Shown piece by piece: positions 32,844 to 41,135 of a stretch of 64,000 bases of DNA (position 1 is its first letter; each line of letters begins with the position of its first letter). Position numbers and translations under genes: made by a program. The stretch is from Halorubrum sp. 2020YC2 (GTDB lineage Archaea; Halobacteriota; Halobacteria; Halobacteriales; Haloferacaceae), in assembly GCF_018623055.1 (NCBI RefSeq), contig NZ_CP076019.1, forward strand, positions 868,001 through 932,000. Reading direction: 5' to 3'. The notes beneath the pieces are model-generated. The model had not been told where the DNA came from. It ran no database searches and saw only the letters and a program-made list of their open reading frames with translations.

Positions 32844-35810
32844 ATGTCCAAAGAACGGGCACCCGACGACAGCACAGTAGGAGAGGATTATAGGCGAGAA
32901 GCCGGAGTAGGGTCCGACTACGAGGACGGTGAGGCGGAAGAAGCGGACGAGAACGACGCGGCGGTCCGAGACGACGGGGACGACGCGGCGAGGCCGGCCG
33001 ACGCCCGAGACGGGCGGCTGCTCGACCGGCGCGGCTACCTGAAGATGGCCGGCGTCGCCGCGGCCGCGGTCGCCGCCGGCTCGACCGGCGCCGCCGGCGC
33101 CGAGGGGACGACGCGCCACGGGATCGAGTTCGATCGCGTGCTCGACGCGGTCGACGACCTGGGGATGGACCCGTCCGGAAACAGCGCGGTGAACGCCCGC
33201 CTCGAACACGCGCTCACGGAGGGGACGCTGGTGCGGTTCCCCGAGGGGGAGTACCTGTTCGACGGGGAGTTCGAGATAGACGCCGACCGCGTCGGCGTCC
33301 TCGGGGAGGGTGACGTGCGGTTCGTCCCCCGGACGGGCCACACGGGGTTCCTCTTCAACTACGACCCGGTGCCGGACGACGTGCTCATCGAGGGCGTCGA
33401 CGTCGACATGCGCGCCGACGACACGACGACCGGGATCCGACTGCGGTGCCGGAACCGGTTTCACATCGAGGACGTGGAGTTCCTCGGTCGCGGACTGATC
33501 GACAACTCCGGACAGGTCAGCGCCTTCCTGCTCGGGATCACGAGCGAGGACGGCCGCGGCGTCCTGCGTGACGCGGTGGCCAAGAAGGGGTCCCGCGTCG
33601 ACGGCTACGCGAGGGGGAACGGCCGGATCGGCGTGTGGGTCGGCTGGTCGAACAAGGGGACCGTCCGCATCGAGGGGTGTGACTTCCGCGAGTTCGGCAA
33701 CAACGGCACCTACTCCTCCCGGACGCCCGGGCAGGTGGAGATCGTCGACTGCTACTTCCTCAACAACAACGCCGCGAACGTGCGCATCGGCGGCGAGGGG
33801 AGCTACATAGAGAACTGTACGGTCGAGATCGACTTCGAGAAGTACACCGGACCGGAGCTCGGCGACATCTCGACCGGCTTCGGGATGCGCGGGGTCCAGA
33901 TCGAGCAGGGCGTTCAGCTCGAAGGGGCCGAGTCGATCCCGGCGGGCGCGGTGGTCCGCGACTGCGAACTGGTGGGGAAGAACGCGCCGAACGGGATCGC
34001 CATGCTCAACCTCTCGCCGCAGGGGCGGAGCCTCACCGTCGAGAACACCCGCGTCCGGGTCGACATCGACCGGATGTGGGCGGTCCGCCGCGGTCGACCC
34101 GGCACGATCTCCTGGCGCGAGTGGCAGCAGACGGCGCCGAAGCCGCACTGGATCCGGATGGAGAACGTCAGCGTCACCGGGTCGGCGTCCGGCCGGGAAG
34201 CGATCAAGCTCGTCGAGGCCGACGACTCGGTCGTCCGGAACTGCTGTATCCATCAGCCGGGGTCGAACCGCGACGGCGTCAAGTTCGAGGACGCGAGCGG
34301 CGGCGTCGTCGAGGACTCGACGATCGACGTGACCGGCAAGGAGATCACCTTGGAGAACTCGACGGCGACGAGCTCGTCGATAACCCGGGAGGGGTCGTGT
34401 CCGTTCCCGGACCCCGAGCCGGCGTCGACGGACGGCTCCGACGAGACGGACGACGCCGACCCGACCCGACCCGACGGCAGTCAGGAGCTGGTGATCGACG
34501 GCGGCCACACCGCCGACCGGATCAGCTACACGTTCGCGGTGGACGGGAGCGTCGCCCCCGGCCCGCGAGCGAACGCGAGCGACACGATAGACGGGACGAC
34601 CGTCTCCGGACACGTCGAGGGCGGGGTCGACTCCTTCTGGGTGAGCGGCGAGTTCACCGACTTCGAGGTCGACGGCGACGCCGAGGTCCGGCTGGCCGGC
34701 GAGGCGGTCGACCCCGCGGACCTGGTCGTCTCGGAGACGGACGACGGGACCGACGACGGCGGTTCGACGGACGAGACGGAGCTGGTGATCGACGGCGGCC
34801 ACACCGCCGACCGGATCAGCTACGCGTTCGCGGTGGACGGGAGCGTCGCTCCCGGTGACCGCGCCAACCCGGACGACACGATAGACGGGACGACCGTCAC
34901 CGGGCAGGTGGAGGGCGGGATCGACTCGTTCCTCGTGACGGGCGAGTTCACCGACTTCGAGGTCGACGGCGACGCCGAGATCCGGCTGGCCGGCGAGGCG
35001 GTCGACCCCGCGGACCTGGTCGTCTCGGAGACGGGCGACGGGACCGACGACGGTTCCTCGACCGAAAGCGAGACGCTCGTGATCGACGGGAGCGGCACCT
35101 ACGACCGCGTGAGCTACGCGTTCGAGGTGGACGGGAGCGTCGCGCCCGGCGACCGCGCGAACCCGGGCGACACGATAGACGGGACGACCGTCACCGGACA
35201 CGTCGAGGGCGGGATCGACTCCTTCGAGGTCGCGGGGGAGTTCACCGCGTTCGATATCGACGCCGACGTGCCGGTCCGACTGGGCGGCGAGACCGTCGAT
35301 CCCGACGACCTCGTCGTGACGACGCGCACCGTCGCGGTCGACGGGAGCCACACGAGCGAGCGCCTCGCGTACACGTTCGGGACGGACGGGACCGTCGCGC
35401 CCGCCGGCGACGTGACCGACGACGCGATCGACGGGTCGACCGCCGCCGGCAGCGTCGCGGGCGGCGTCGACGCCTACGAGGTCACGGGCGCGTTCACGAA
35501 CTTCCAGGTCGACGGCGACCTGGCCGTGCGGGTCGACGGCGAGCCCGTTGAGCCCGAGGCGCTCGGGACCGAACACGAACTGCCGCACGAGCTGGTGGTC
35601 GTCGGTGACGGCGCCGAGGCGAGCTACCTCGTCGAGACGACCGGCTCGGTCGCGAAGCGCGACGGCGGGTGGGGCGCGGAGGAGTCCGACGCCGCGGCCG
35701 ACGGGGTCGCCAGCGGTACGGTCGCGGACGACCGCGACACGTTCGGCTTCTCCGGGGACGTCACCCGGCTCCGGCTGGACGGCGACGCGTCGCTCAGCTT
35801 CCGGAGGTAG
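32844..35810 (+). CDS. right-handed beta-helix Tat-exported protein with C-terminal beta repeats
   Basis: A 988-aa protein. An unusually long acidic n-region (about 50 residues) precedes the Tat signal RRGYLKMAGVAAAAVAAGST. The beta-helix domain (about 70-520) is paralogous to the preceding gene. A Pro/Asp/Thr linker leads to five related repeats of about 85-90 residues: [ET]LVIDG..T.DRISYAFAVDGSVAP..DTIDGTTV.G.VEGG.DSF.V.GEFT.F.VDGDAE.RL.GE.VDP.DLVV, each ending in an acidic linker. The last two are diverged. The first three are nearly identical in DNA, suggesting recent amplification. The protein is secreted; the repeats may be carbohydrate- or cell-wall-binding modules. The ATG at 32844 was preferred over 32778 and 32820 because of the TATA spacing. 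Confidence 0.8.
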   Translation: MSKERAPDDSTVGEDYRREAGVGSDYEDGEAEEADENDAAVRDDGDDAARPADARDGRLLDRRGYLKMAGVAAAAVAAGSTGAAGAEGTTRHGIEFDRVLDAVDDLGMDPSGNSAVNARLEHALTEGTLVRFPEGEYLFDGEFEIDADRVGVLGEGDVRFVPRTGHTGFLFNYDPVPDDVLIEGVDVDMRADDTTTGIRLRCRNRFHIEDVEFLGRGLIDNSGQVSAFLLGITSEDGRGVLRDAVAKKGSRVDGYARGNGRIGVWVGWSNKGTVRIEGCDFREFGNNGTYSSRTPGQVEIVDCYFLNNNAANVRIGGEGSYIENCTVEIDFEKYTGPELGDISTGFGMRGVQIEQGVQLEGAESIPAGAVVRDCELVGKNAPNGIAMLNLSPQGRSLTVENTRVRVDIDRMWAVRRGRPGTISWREWQQTAPKPHWIRMENVSVTGSASGREAIKLVEADDSVVRNCCIHQPGSNRDGVKFEDASGGVVEDSTIDVTGKEITLENSTATSSSITREGSCPFPDPEPASTDGSDETDDADPTRPDGSQELVIDGGHTADRISYTFAVDGSVAPGPRANASDTIDGTTVSGHVEGGVDSFWVSGEFTDFEVDGDAEVRLAGEAVDPADLVVSETDDGTDDGGSTDETELVIDGGHTADRISYAFAVDGSVAPGDRANPDDTIDGTTVTGQVEGGIDSFLVTGEFTDFEVDGDAEIRLAGEAVDPADLVVSETGDGTDDGSSTESETLVIDGSGTYDRVSYAFEVDGSVAPGDRANPGDTIDGTTVTGHVEGGIDSFEVAGEFTAFDIDADVPVRLGGETVDPDDLVVTTRTVAVDGSHTSERLAYTFGTDGTVAPAGDVTDDAIDGSTAAGSVAGGVDAYEVTGAFTNFQVDGDLAVRVDGEPVEPEALGTEHELPHELVVVGDGAEASYLVETTGSVAKRDGGWGAEESDAAADGVASGTVADDRDTFGFSGDVTRLRLDGDASLSFRR
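34487..35330 (+). repeat. tandem coding repeats of about 280 bp
   Basis: Three near-identical copies begin with GCTGGTGATCGACGGCGGCC-like sequence at about 34487, 34782 and (more diverged) 35068. Each contains the same DTIDGTTV and GEFT coding blocks. Two further diverged copies follow to 35800. Confidence 0.75.
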
Positions 35811-35814
35811 ACGG

Positions 35815-35913
35815 ATGGAACCACAGCGGCGCGGTCCGCCGGTCGGTCGGCGTCGCGGGCGGTCCGCCGGGAGGCCCGGCGGGGCGTCGGACCGCCGACG
35901 GGGGGACCCGTGA
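35815..35913 (+). CDS. 32-aa linker mini-ORF after the beta-helix gene
   Basis: ATG at 35815, 4 nt after the previous stop, opens 32 Arg/Gly-rich codons ending at 35911-35913. The stop overlaps the GTG of the next small gene (GTGA). It is the same architecture as the linker at 27723. Confidence 0.35.
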   Translation: MEPQRRGPPVGRRRGRSAGRPGGASDRRRGDP

Positions 35914-36128
35914 CCTGGAGTTCGCTCGAGGGCGAGTGGGAAGACCAGCCCGACGACCCGGCCGGGGACGACCTCGGCTACGACCTCGACGAGTGGGAGC
36001 GGATCCGGGCGACGGGCGTCGACTCGGAGAAGTACCTCTACCTCCCGGGCGACGAGGAGCTGCTCCGCGAGGAGGCGTTCCTCGTGGTCTCGCCGGAGGC
36101 CGTCGCTGACCTGGTCGACAACAGGTAG
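35910..36128 (+). CDS. 72-aa acidic small protein
   Basis: A 72-aa protein from GTG 35910: TWSSLEGEWEDQPDDPAGDD, then LGYDLDEWERIRATGVDSEK, YLYLPGDEELLREEAFLVVS. It is strongly acidic with haloarchaeal codon use and looks like a conserved soluble protein, but I do not recognise a named family. It may be cotranscribed with the beta-helix gene through the linker ORF. Confidence 0.55.
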   Translation: MTWSSLEGEWEDQPDDPAGDDLGYDLDEWERIRATGVDSEKYLYLPGDEELLREEAFLVVSPEAVADLVDNR

Positions 36129-36218
36129 GGCGCGTCCGCGGCCGCCCGGGGGGAACCCGGAACCGAGCGGCCGAAACGGCCGAAACGGGTAAGCCCCTGA
36201 CGCTCGAACACCGACGAG

Positions 36219-36446
36219 ATGGAAGAGCCTGCCGACTCGGCGAGGAAGGCCGCGGAGTACCGACACGACGACGGGTCCGCGGAGATCGTGTTCGCGACCG
36301 ACGACGGTCGGGTCCTCACCGTCCGCGAGTACCCGGACGAGGCGGCGTTCGAGGCGGCCACGGCGGACGCCGAGTACGTCGGGCGACACGAGGGGGTCTC
36401 GAACCTCCCCGGCGTCGAGGCGTTCCGCGACGCCGACGAGTCGTAA
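36219..36446 (+). CDS. 75-aa hypothetical protein
   Basis: A small acidic protein: EYRHDDGSAEIVFATDDGRVLTVREYPDEAAFEAA with a probable three-strand sheet and helix (quoted in part), and the end LPGVEAFRDADES. It resembles short haloarchaeal proteins of unknown function. No specific role can be assigned. Confidence 0.55.
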   Translation: MEEPADSARKAAEYRHDDGSAEIVFATDDGRVLTVREYPDEAAFEAATADAEYVGRHEGVSNLPGVEAFRDADES

Positions 36447-36669
36447 GGAGACGCTGGTTCCGGAGGGTCCCGTTCGGCGCGGTCGGCGGCCCCTCGGCTC
36501 CGTTTGAACTCGGATCTTCGGGCGCTCTCGTCGCGACACACCGGTCTCGGCGGAGCGCGCATTGCCCGGTCGGTTCGGGCTGCGCGTACGGGCGTTCCGA
36601 CGGCCGCGCGAGGCGCGCGACGCGGAGGGCGGCACCACGAATTATAACGTCTGAAACGCAACAGAAAAT

Positions 36670-36855
36670 ATGGGGCCGAAAGACATCGTTGCGGTCGGTG
36701 TTACGATTGTTCTCGCCTCCCTGCTTTTGACCCTGTTAACCAGCATTTGGATCGTTCCGATAGGGCTGTTCATATCGCTCGTCGGGGCCCTGCTGTATCT
36801 GCTTAAGAGACACCACGAGCGACGAATGGACTCTGAGCGAAGGCGGGCCGGGTGA
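36670..36855 (+). CDS. 61-aa small membrane protein
   Basis: Two hydrophobic helices (DIVAVGVTIVLASLLLTLL and IWIVPIGLFISLVGALLYLL) are followed by a basic tail (KRHHERRMDSERRR). A TATAACGT box at 36643-36650 ends 20 nt before the ATG. The gene is less GC-rich than its neighbours. Function is unknown. Confidence 0.65.
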   Translation: MGPKDIVAVGVTIVLASLLLTLLTSIWIVPIGLFISLVGALLYLLKRHHERRMDSERRRAG

Positions 36856-36951
36856 CGCGGCGTCAGTCGGTACGGGTCGGGAGTAACGGAGATCCCTCAC
36901 GAGTCGCTGACTTCGTCGGCATAAATCTGTGTCGGCCGAAGAGCGACCGGC

Positions 36952-37197
36952 TTAGAACTCCTCGTTGAGTCGGACCTCATCGTCGGTCACCGTGTGGATG
37001 CGGTTCTCTTGGAGCGGATAGTCGTCGCCGTCGGCGTCCGACCAGCCGAGCTTCGAGAGGACGGTGTCCGCGAGGCTCGGGTCCGCGTCCACGTACGCCG
37101 TTCCGGACCTGACCTCCGCGATCATCCCGATCTGTTCGCCGTTCGAGTCGACCACCGCTTTCCCCTCGTCGTCGTCGGTTATGTAGTCTCGCTCCAT
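36952..37197 (-). CDS. PRC-barrel-like domain protein
   Basis: An 81-aa protein with ITDDDEGKAVVDSNGEQIGM, then IAEVRSGTAYVDADPSLAD and a short C-terminal strand, matching the small haloarchaeal PRC-barrel family found as a stand-alone domain. It is probably a cytoplasmic regulatory or adaptor protein. Confidence 0.75.
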   Translation of the reverse strand: MERDYITDDDEGKAVVDSNGEQIGMIAEVRSGTAYVDADPSLADTVLSKLGWSDADGDDYPLQENRIHTVTDDEVRLNEEF

Positions 37198-37226
37198 TTC
37201 GTTTCACGCTCACTCAGTCGCGAACA

Positions 37227-37244
37227 TTGTTATAGAGGGCATAT
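37227..37244 (-). promoter_or_regulatory. ATA-N7-TATAACAA promoter element of the PRC-barrel gene
   Basis: Reverse strand: ATA (37244-37242), seven bases, TATAACAA (37234-37227), ending 30 nt before the ATG at 37197. Confidence 0.55.
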
Positions 37245-37379
37245 GCGAGATCCCGCAGCGGTAGGCCCGCACCGACCGGGGGGCACGCGGCGTCGAGCGC
37301 GCGGGAACCGGGACGCGGGCGTCGAGCGCGCCGTCCGTCGAGAGGCTCGATTACGGCTCCGACTCGCGCGTCTGGGGCC

Positions 37380-38405
37380 CTACTCTGACCCCGCGGAGGC
37401 GCCCGTCTCCGTGGGCGACGCGACCTCCAGCAGTTGCCCGTAGGCCTTCGCGAGCGACGCGACGTAGCTCACGACGAGGAAGGCGAGCTTCTTGCGCGCG
37501 GGGAGGTCGTCCCACCCGCGGACCGAGCGCTCCATGAAGCTCGGCCGCGGGGGGAGGAACGCGGCGGGGTTGAGCGCGGCGAGGAGCGGCGACCCGTAGC
37601 GGTCGGGGTAGTACCGCCGGAGCTGGGTCTTCCCGCGCCCGACGCGCTTGGACTTCCGGAGGAGCGCGCCGAGCGTCGTCCGCGTCGGGTGGTACATGAC
37701 GACGTCCGCGGCGTATTCGAGAGACCGACCGCTCGCCGCGACGCGGTTCCCGAACTCCATGTCCCCGCCCGACCGGAGGCGCGGGTCGAACCCGCCGACC
37801 TCCGCGAGGAGCGACCGTCGGACCACCAGCGAACAGGTGGGCGCGAACGAGAGCTCGTCGACGAACCGCTCGACGTGGAGGTCGTTGCGGCGGTTGTACT
37901 CGGCGGCCAGCCCCTCGCCGCCGGCCGTGAACAGTTGGACGTCGCAGCCGACGTACTCGGCGTCCGTCCGCGACATTCGCCGCGCCACGCGCTCGACCCA
38001 GCCGGGGTCGACGACCATGTCGGCGTCGACGAAGGCGATCACCTCTCCCGTCGTCGCGGCAATGCCCGCGTTGCGCGCGGCGTATGAGCCCTGTACCTCG
38101 TCCTCGACGAGCAACTGGAGGCCGTCGAACGCCCCGAGGGACTCGCGGACGACGTCGCGCGTCTCGTCGGTCGACCCGTTGTCGACGACGATCACCTCGT
38201 ACCGGGCCGCGGGGAACGACTGCCTGCGAAGCGAGTCGAGCGTCGCCTCGATCCCCGCCGGGTCGTTGTACACGGGGATCACGACCGAGACGAACGGGAG
38301 CCCCTCGTCGCCCGCGGCGGCGGTGTTCCCCGCGTCGGCGGCGTCGGTAGCGTCCGCGTCGTCGGGGAGGGGATCGGGGGTCGACGTGGTCTGTTGGGGA
38401 GTCAC
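37380..38405 (-). CDS. GT2 family glycosyltransferase
   Basis: A 341-aa GT-A transferase: FVSVVIPVYNDPAGIEATL, VIVVDNGSTDETRDVV, GSYAARNAGI and VIAFVDADMVVDPGWV (DxD). The C terminus has a GGFDPRLRSGGDMEFGNRV acceptor segment and a weakly hydrophobic end. The ATG at 38432 lies inside the TATAACAA box, so the in-frame GTG at 38405, exactly 27 nt after the box, is preferred. The N-terminal 40 residues are Asp/Ala/Thr-rich and unlike the family. Confidence 0.85.
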   Translation of the reverse strand: MTPQQTTSTPDPLPDDADATDAADAGNTAAAGDEGLPFVSVVIPVYNDPAGIEATLDSLRRQSFPAARYEVIVVDNGSTDETRDVVRESLGAFDGLQLLVEDEVQGSYAARNAGIAATTGEVIAFVDADMVVDPGWVERVARRMSRTDAEYVGCDVQLFTAGGEGLAAEYNRRNDLHVERFVDELSFAPTCSLVVRRSLLAEVGGFDPRLRSGGDMEFGNRVAASGRSLEYAADVVMYHPTRTTLGALLRKSKRVGRGKTQLRRYYPDRYGSPLLAALNPAAFLPPRPSFMERSVRGWDDLPARKKLAFLVVSYVASLAKAYGQLLEVASPTETGASAGSE

Positions 38406-38431
38406 ACCGGAGGCGTCCGCGACGACGCACA

Positions 38432-38449
38432 TTGTTATAGGAGCCGTAC
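38432..38449 (-). promoter_or_regulatory. GTA-N7-TATAACAA promoter element of the GT2 gene
   Basis: Reverse strand: GTA (38449-38447), seven bases, TATAACAA (38439-38432), ending 27 nt before the GTG at 38405. Confidence 0.6.
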
Positions 38450-38527
38450 CGCCGGGTCGGGCGCGCGATCGAGACGCTCGGTCCGGCGCGCTCGTCGCCG
38501 CGCCGCCCGGCCCGGCGCCCCGAACGG

Positions 38528-38545
38528 GTAGGCGGTCTATACTCT
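38528..38545 (+). promoter_or_regulatory. GTA-N7-TATACTCT promoter element of the oxidoreductase gene
   Basis: GTA at 38528-38530, seven bases, then TATACTCT at 38538-38545. The ATG is 30 nt downstream. It is a variant of the same element, facing the GT2 promoter. Confidence 0.5.
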
Positions 38546-38574
38546 TTGGGCGGTGGCGGCGTTGTCCGCCCGGA

Positions 38575-39876
38575 ATGGTCTACGACGTCGCGGTCATCGG
38601 CACGGGTCCCGACCCCTCCGACCCCGGTCGAGACGGCTACGCGATGGGGTATCGCCACGGGCGCGCCTACGCGGACAACGCCGACTGCGAACTGGTCGCG
38701 TGCGCGGACATCGTCCCCGAGAACGGCGCGGCGTTCGCGGAGGCGTTCGACCTCGGGGCGGACGCCGCCTACGAGGACTACGAGGAGCTGCTCGCGGCGG
38801 TCGAGCCGGACCTCGTGAGCGTCTGCGTCCCGCCGGGGATCCACGCCGACATCGTCGTCGGCTGCGCCGAGAGCGGCCGCGTCGAGGCGATCCACTGCGA
38901 GAAGCCGATGGCGGACACCTGGGGCGACTGTCGGGAGATGGTCCGGGCGTGCGACCGCGCCGACGTCCAACTGACGATCAACCACCAGCGCCGGTTCGGC
39001 GCGCCGTTCCGGAAGGCCAAGCGGCTGATCGCGAACGGCGAGGTCGGGACCCTGCGGCGGCTGGAGTTCGCGGACGAGACGCTGTTCGACGCCGGGGTCC
39101 ACCAGGTCGATCTCTGTCAGTTCTTGACCGACGGGACCGACGTGGACTGGGTCGCGGCGCAGGTCGACTACCGGGAGGAGAACGTCTGGTTCGGGACGCC
39201 GAACGCCACGCAGGCGCTCGTCCAGTGGCGCTACGACGACGGGACGTTCGGCCTCGCGACGACCGGCGACTCCAGCCCTCCGGGGGCGTGTTACCTCCGG
39301 GTCGTCGGCGCCGACGGCGTCGTCGAACTCGGCGTCGACGACGGTCCCACGCTCCGGTACCGGACGGACGGCGGGGCGTGGACGGCGGTCGACACGGACG
39401 GGGAGAACCTCCACGGCCGCGACTCGCCGGGGTACCTCGGCGCCGCGGTGGGGAAGATCCGGTCGCGGCTCCCGCTCGTGTCGACCGCGGACCGGACGGC
39501 GCCGATCTTCATCGAGCGGGCGATAGCCGACGCGGTCGACGGACTGAAGCGGGACGTGGAGCCGGAGCTCTCCGGGCGGAACGCGCTCCGGGCGACCGAG
39601 GTGATCTTCGCCGCTTGGGAGTCGGCGCGGCGCGGCGGGCGGGTCGACCTCCCGCTCGAAGTTGAGGACAACCCGCTCGCCGCCATGATCGACTCCGGGC
39701 GGTTGGGGCCCGGGGCGAGCGAGTCGGGGGACGCGGAGGGCGCCGCGGCCGAGCGCGGATCGACCGCCGCCGACGGGGGCGACGGCGTCGACGGGAACGG
39801 CGGCGACGAGGGGAGCGACGAAGACGAGGGCAGCGACGCCGACGAGCGCGGCGGCCCGTCGGAGTCGGACCGGTGA
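38575..39876 (+). CDS. Gfo/Idh/MocA-family oxidoreductase
   Basis: A 433-aa NAD(P)-dependent sugar oxidoreductase: YDVAVIGTGPD at the nucleotide site, HCEKPMADTWGD (the conserved EKP), and INHQRRFGAPFRKAKRLI. About 60 C-terminal residues are an acidic, Gly/Asp/Glu-rich tail that is not part of the fold. It differs from the WbpB-type member at 45060 and probably acts on another sugar nucleotide or cyclic intermediate. A 5-codon frame (GTG 39873 to TGA 39887) links it to the next gene. Confidence 0.82.
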   Translation: MVYDVAVIGTGPDPSDPGRDGYAMGYRHGRAYADNADCELVACADIVPENGAAFAEAFDLGADAAYEDYEELLAAVEPDLVSVCVPPGIHADIVVGCAESGRVEAIHCEKPMADTWGDCREMVRACDRADVQLTINHQRRFGAPFRKAKRLIANGEVGTLRRLEFADETLFDAGVHQVDLCQFLTDGTDVDWVAAQVDYREENVWFGTPNATQALVQWRYDDGTFGLATTGDSSPPGACYLRVVGADGVVELGVDDGPTLRYRTDGGAWTAVDTDGENLHGRDSPGYLGAAVGKIRSRLPLVSTADRTAPIFIERAIADAVDGLKRDVEPELSGRNALRATEVIFAAWESARRGGRVDLPLEVEDNPLAAMIDSGRLGPGASESGDAEGAAAERGSTAADGGDGVDGNGGDEGSDEDEGSDADERGGPSESDR

Positions 39877-39887
39877 CGCGTCGCTGA
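39873..39887 (+). CDS. 4-aa linker mini-ORF
   Basis: GTG at 39873 overlaps the previous stop (GTGA), reads VTRR, and stops at 39885-39887, overlapping the next ATG (TGATG). It is very short, so chance is a real possibility; it is listed because it has the same form as the longer linkers. Confidence 0.2.
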   Translation: MTRR

Positions 39888-41101
39888 TGGACCGGACCCA
39901 CTCGGCGCGGACGACCGAGCGCGGGGTCGCCGGCGCGCGGAGCGAGCCGCTCGGGCTCGGCGCCGAGGCGCGGATCGGCGGGGTCCGCGACGGGCGGCTC
40001 TACTGGACGCGCGGCCGGACGGTCGGCGTCTGGACCCCCTCCGGGGGACGCGTCGCGCTCGGGACGCTCCCGACGCCCGGCGACGGCGACCCCGACGTCG
40101 CCTTCCGCCTTCGACACGGCCGGTTCGCGAAGGGCCTGTTGCGCCCGGTCGTCGGCTCGTGGACGACGACGAACCTGTGGCCGCTGCGCGGCGGGACCCT
40201 GCTCGCGACGGTCGGCCGTCGGGTGTTCCGCTCCGGCGACCGCGGGCGGTCGTGGGCGCCGGTCCACCGGCTCCCCGACTCCTCCGGGCCGATGGGCGTC
40301 CTCCCCACGTCGGTCTGTCTCCACGGCGGCGACGTCTACTTGGCCGAGTACACGCTCGGGGACGACCCCGCGCGGATCCTCCGGAGCGGGGACGACGGTC
40401 GGAGCTTCGAGACCCACGTCGAGACGACCGCCGTCCGTCACTTCCACGGCGTCTTCGACGACCCGTTTCGGGACGACCTGTGGGCGACGTCCGGCGACGC
40501 CGACGACGAGAGCGCCGTCGGTCGCGTCGACGACGGCGAGTTCGTCCGCGCCGGGAGCGGGAGCCAGCGCTGGCGGGCGGTCGGGCTGGCGTTCGCGCCG
40601 ACGGCCGTGCTGTGGGGGATGGACTGCTCGTACGCGGAGCGCGTGGAACTCCTGCGGCTGCGACGCGACGGCCCGGCGGAGCCGACGACGGTCGGGGACA
40701 CCGACGCGTCGGCGTATTACACCGCGACGCTGCCGGTCGACGGCGAGCTCTGGGTCGCGGTCGCCACCGCGGCGGAGGTCGGTGCGGACAGCACCGCGCC
40801 CGACGGCCAGGGCAACCGCAGCGGCGACGCCGCGCGGGTGTTGGTGACCTCCTCCGCGTCGTCGTACGAGACGTGGTACGAGCTGGCGGCGTTCCCCCGC
40901 CGCCGGCCGCTCGGCGCGCACCTCCCGGGCATTCCGACCGCGAGCGCGTACGTGTTCCTCGCCGCCGACGAGGAGCTGGGACTGTTCGTCAACCCCTTCA
41001 ACGCGCGGAGCGACGGCGGCTCCGTGATCCGCGTCCCACCGGAGGCGCTGTCGCGGGTCGCCGAGGAGACGCCTGCCATCGGCGCGCGCGACGACGAGTG
41101 A
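39887..41101 (+). CDS. BNR/sialidase-like beta-propeller protein
   Basis: A 404-aa protein with Asp-box-like repeats: VFRSGDRGRSWAPV and ILRSGDDGRSFETH, and related strands (GDVYLAEYTLG, DDLWATSGDAD). This suggests a six-blade sialidase-type propeller. No signal peptide is visible, so it is probably cytoplasmic or exported in another way. Enzymatic sialidase residues are not evident; a glycan-binding role is possible. Coupled to the preceding oxidoreductase. Confidence 0.65.
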   Translation: MDRTHSARTTERGVAGARSEPLGLGAEARIGGVRDGRLYWTRGRTVGVWTPSGGRVALGTLPTPGDGDPDVAFRLRHGRFAKGLLRPVVGSWTTTNLWPLRGGTLLATVGRRVFRSGDRGRSWAPVHRLPDSSGPMGVLPTSVCLHGGDVYLAEYTLGDDPARILRSGDDGRSFETHVETTAVRHFHGVFDDPFRDDLWATSGDADDESAVGRVDDGEFVRAGSGSQRWRAVGLAFAPTAVLWGMDCSYAERVELLRLRRDGPAEPTTVGDTDASAYYTATLPVDGELWVAVATAAEVGADSTAPDGQGNRSGDAARVLVTSSASSYETWYELAAFPRRRPLGAHLPGIPTASAYVFLAADEELGLFVNPFNARSDGGSVIRVPPEALSRVAEETPAIGARDDE

Positions 41102-41135
41102 CCCGCCGCAGTACGGGTGCTCCGCCGACCGGAAA

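Noticed and set aside
32799-36638. Very long reverse-strand open frame opposite the second beta-helix gene
   Set aside because: It mirrors the repetitive Asp/Gly codons of the forward gene, has Arg/Val/Pro-rich low-complexity content and no recognisable domain. The forward gene has a Tat signal and a clear fold.
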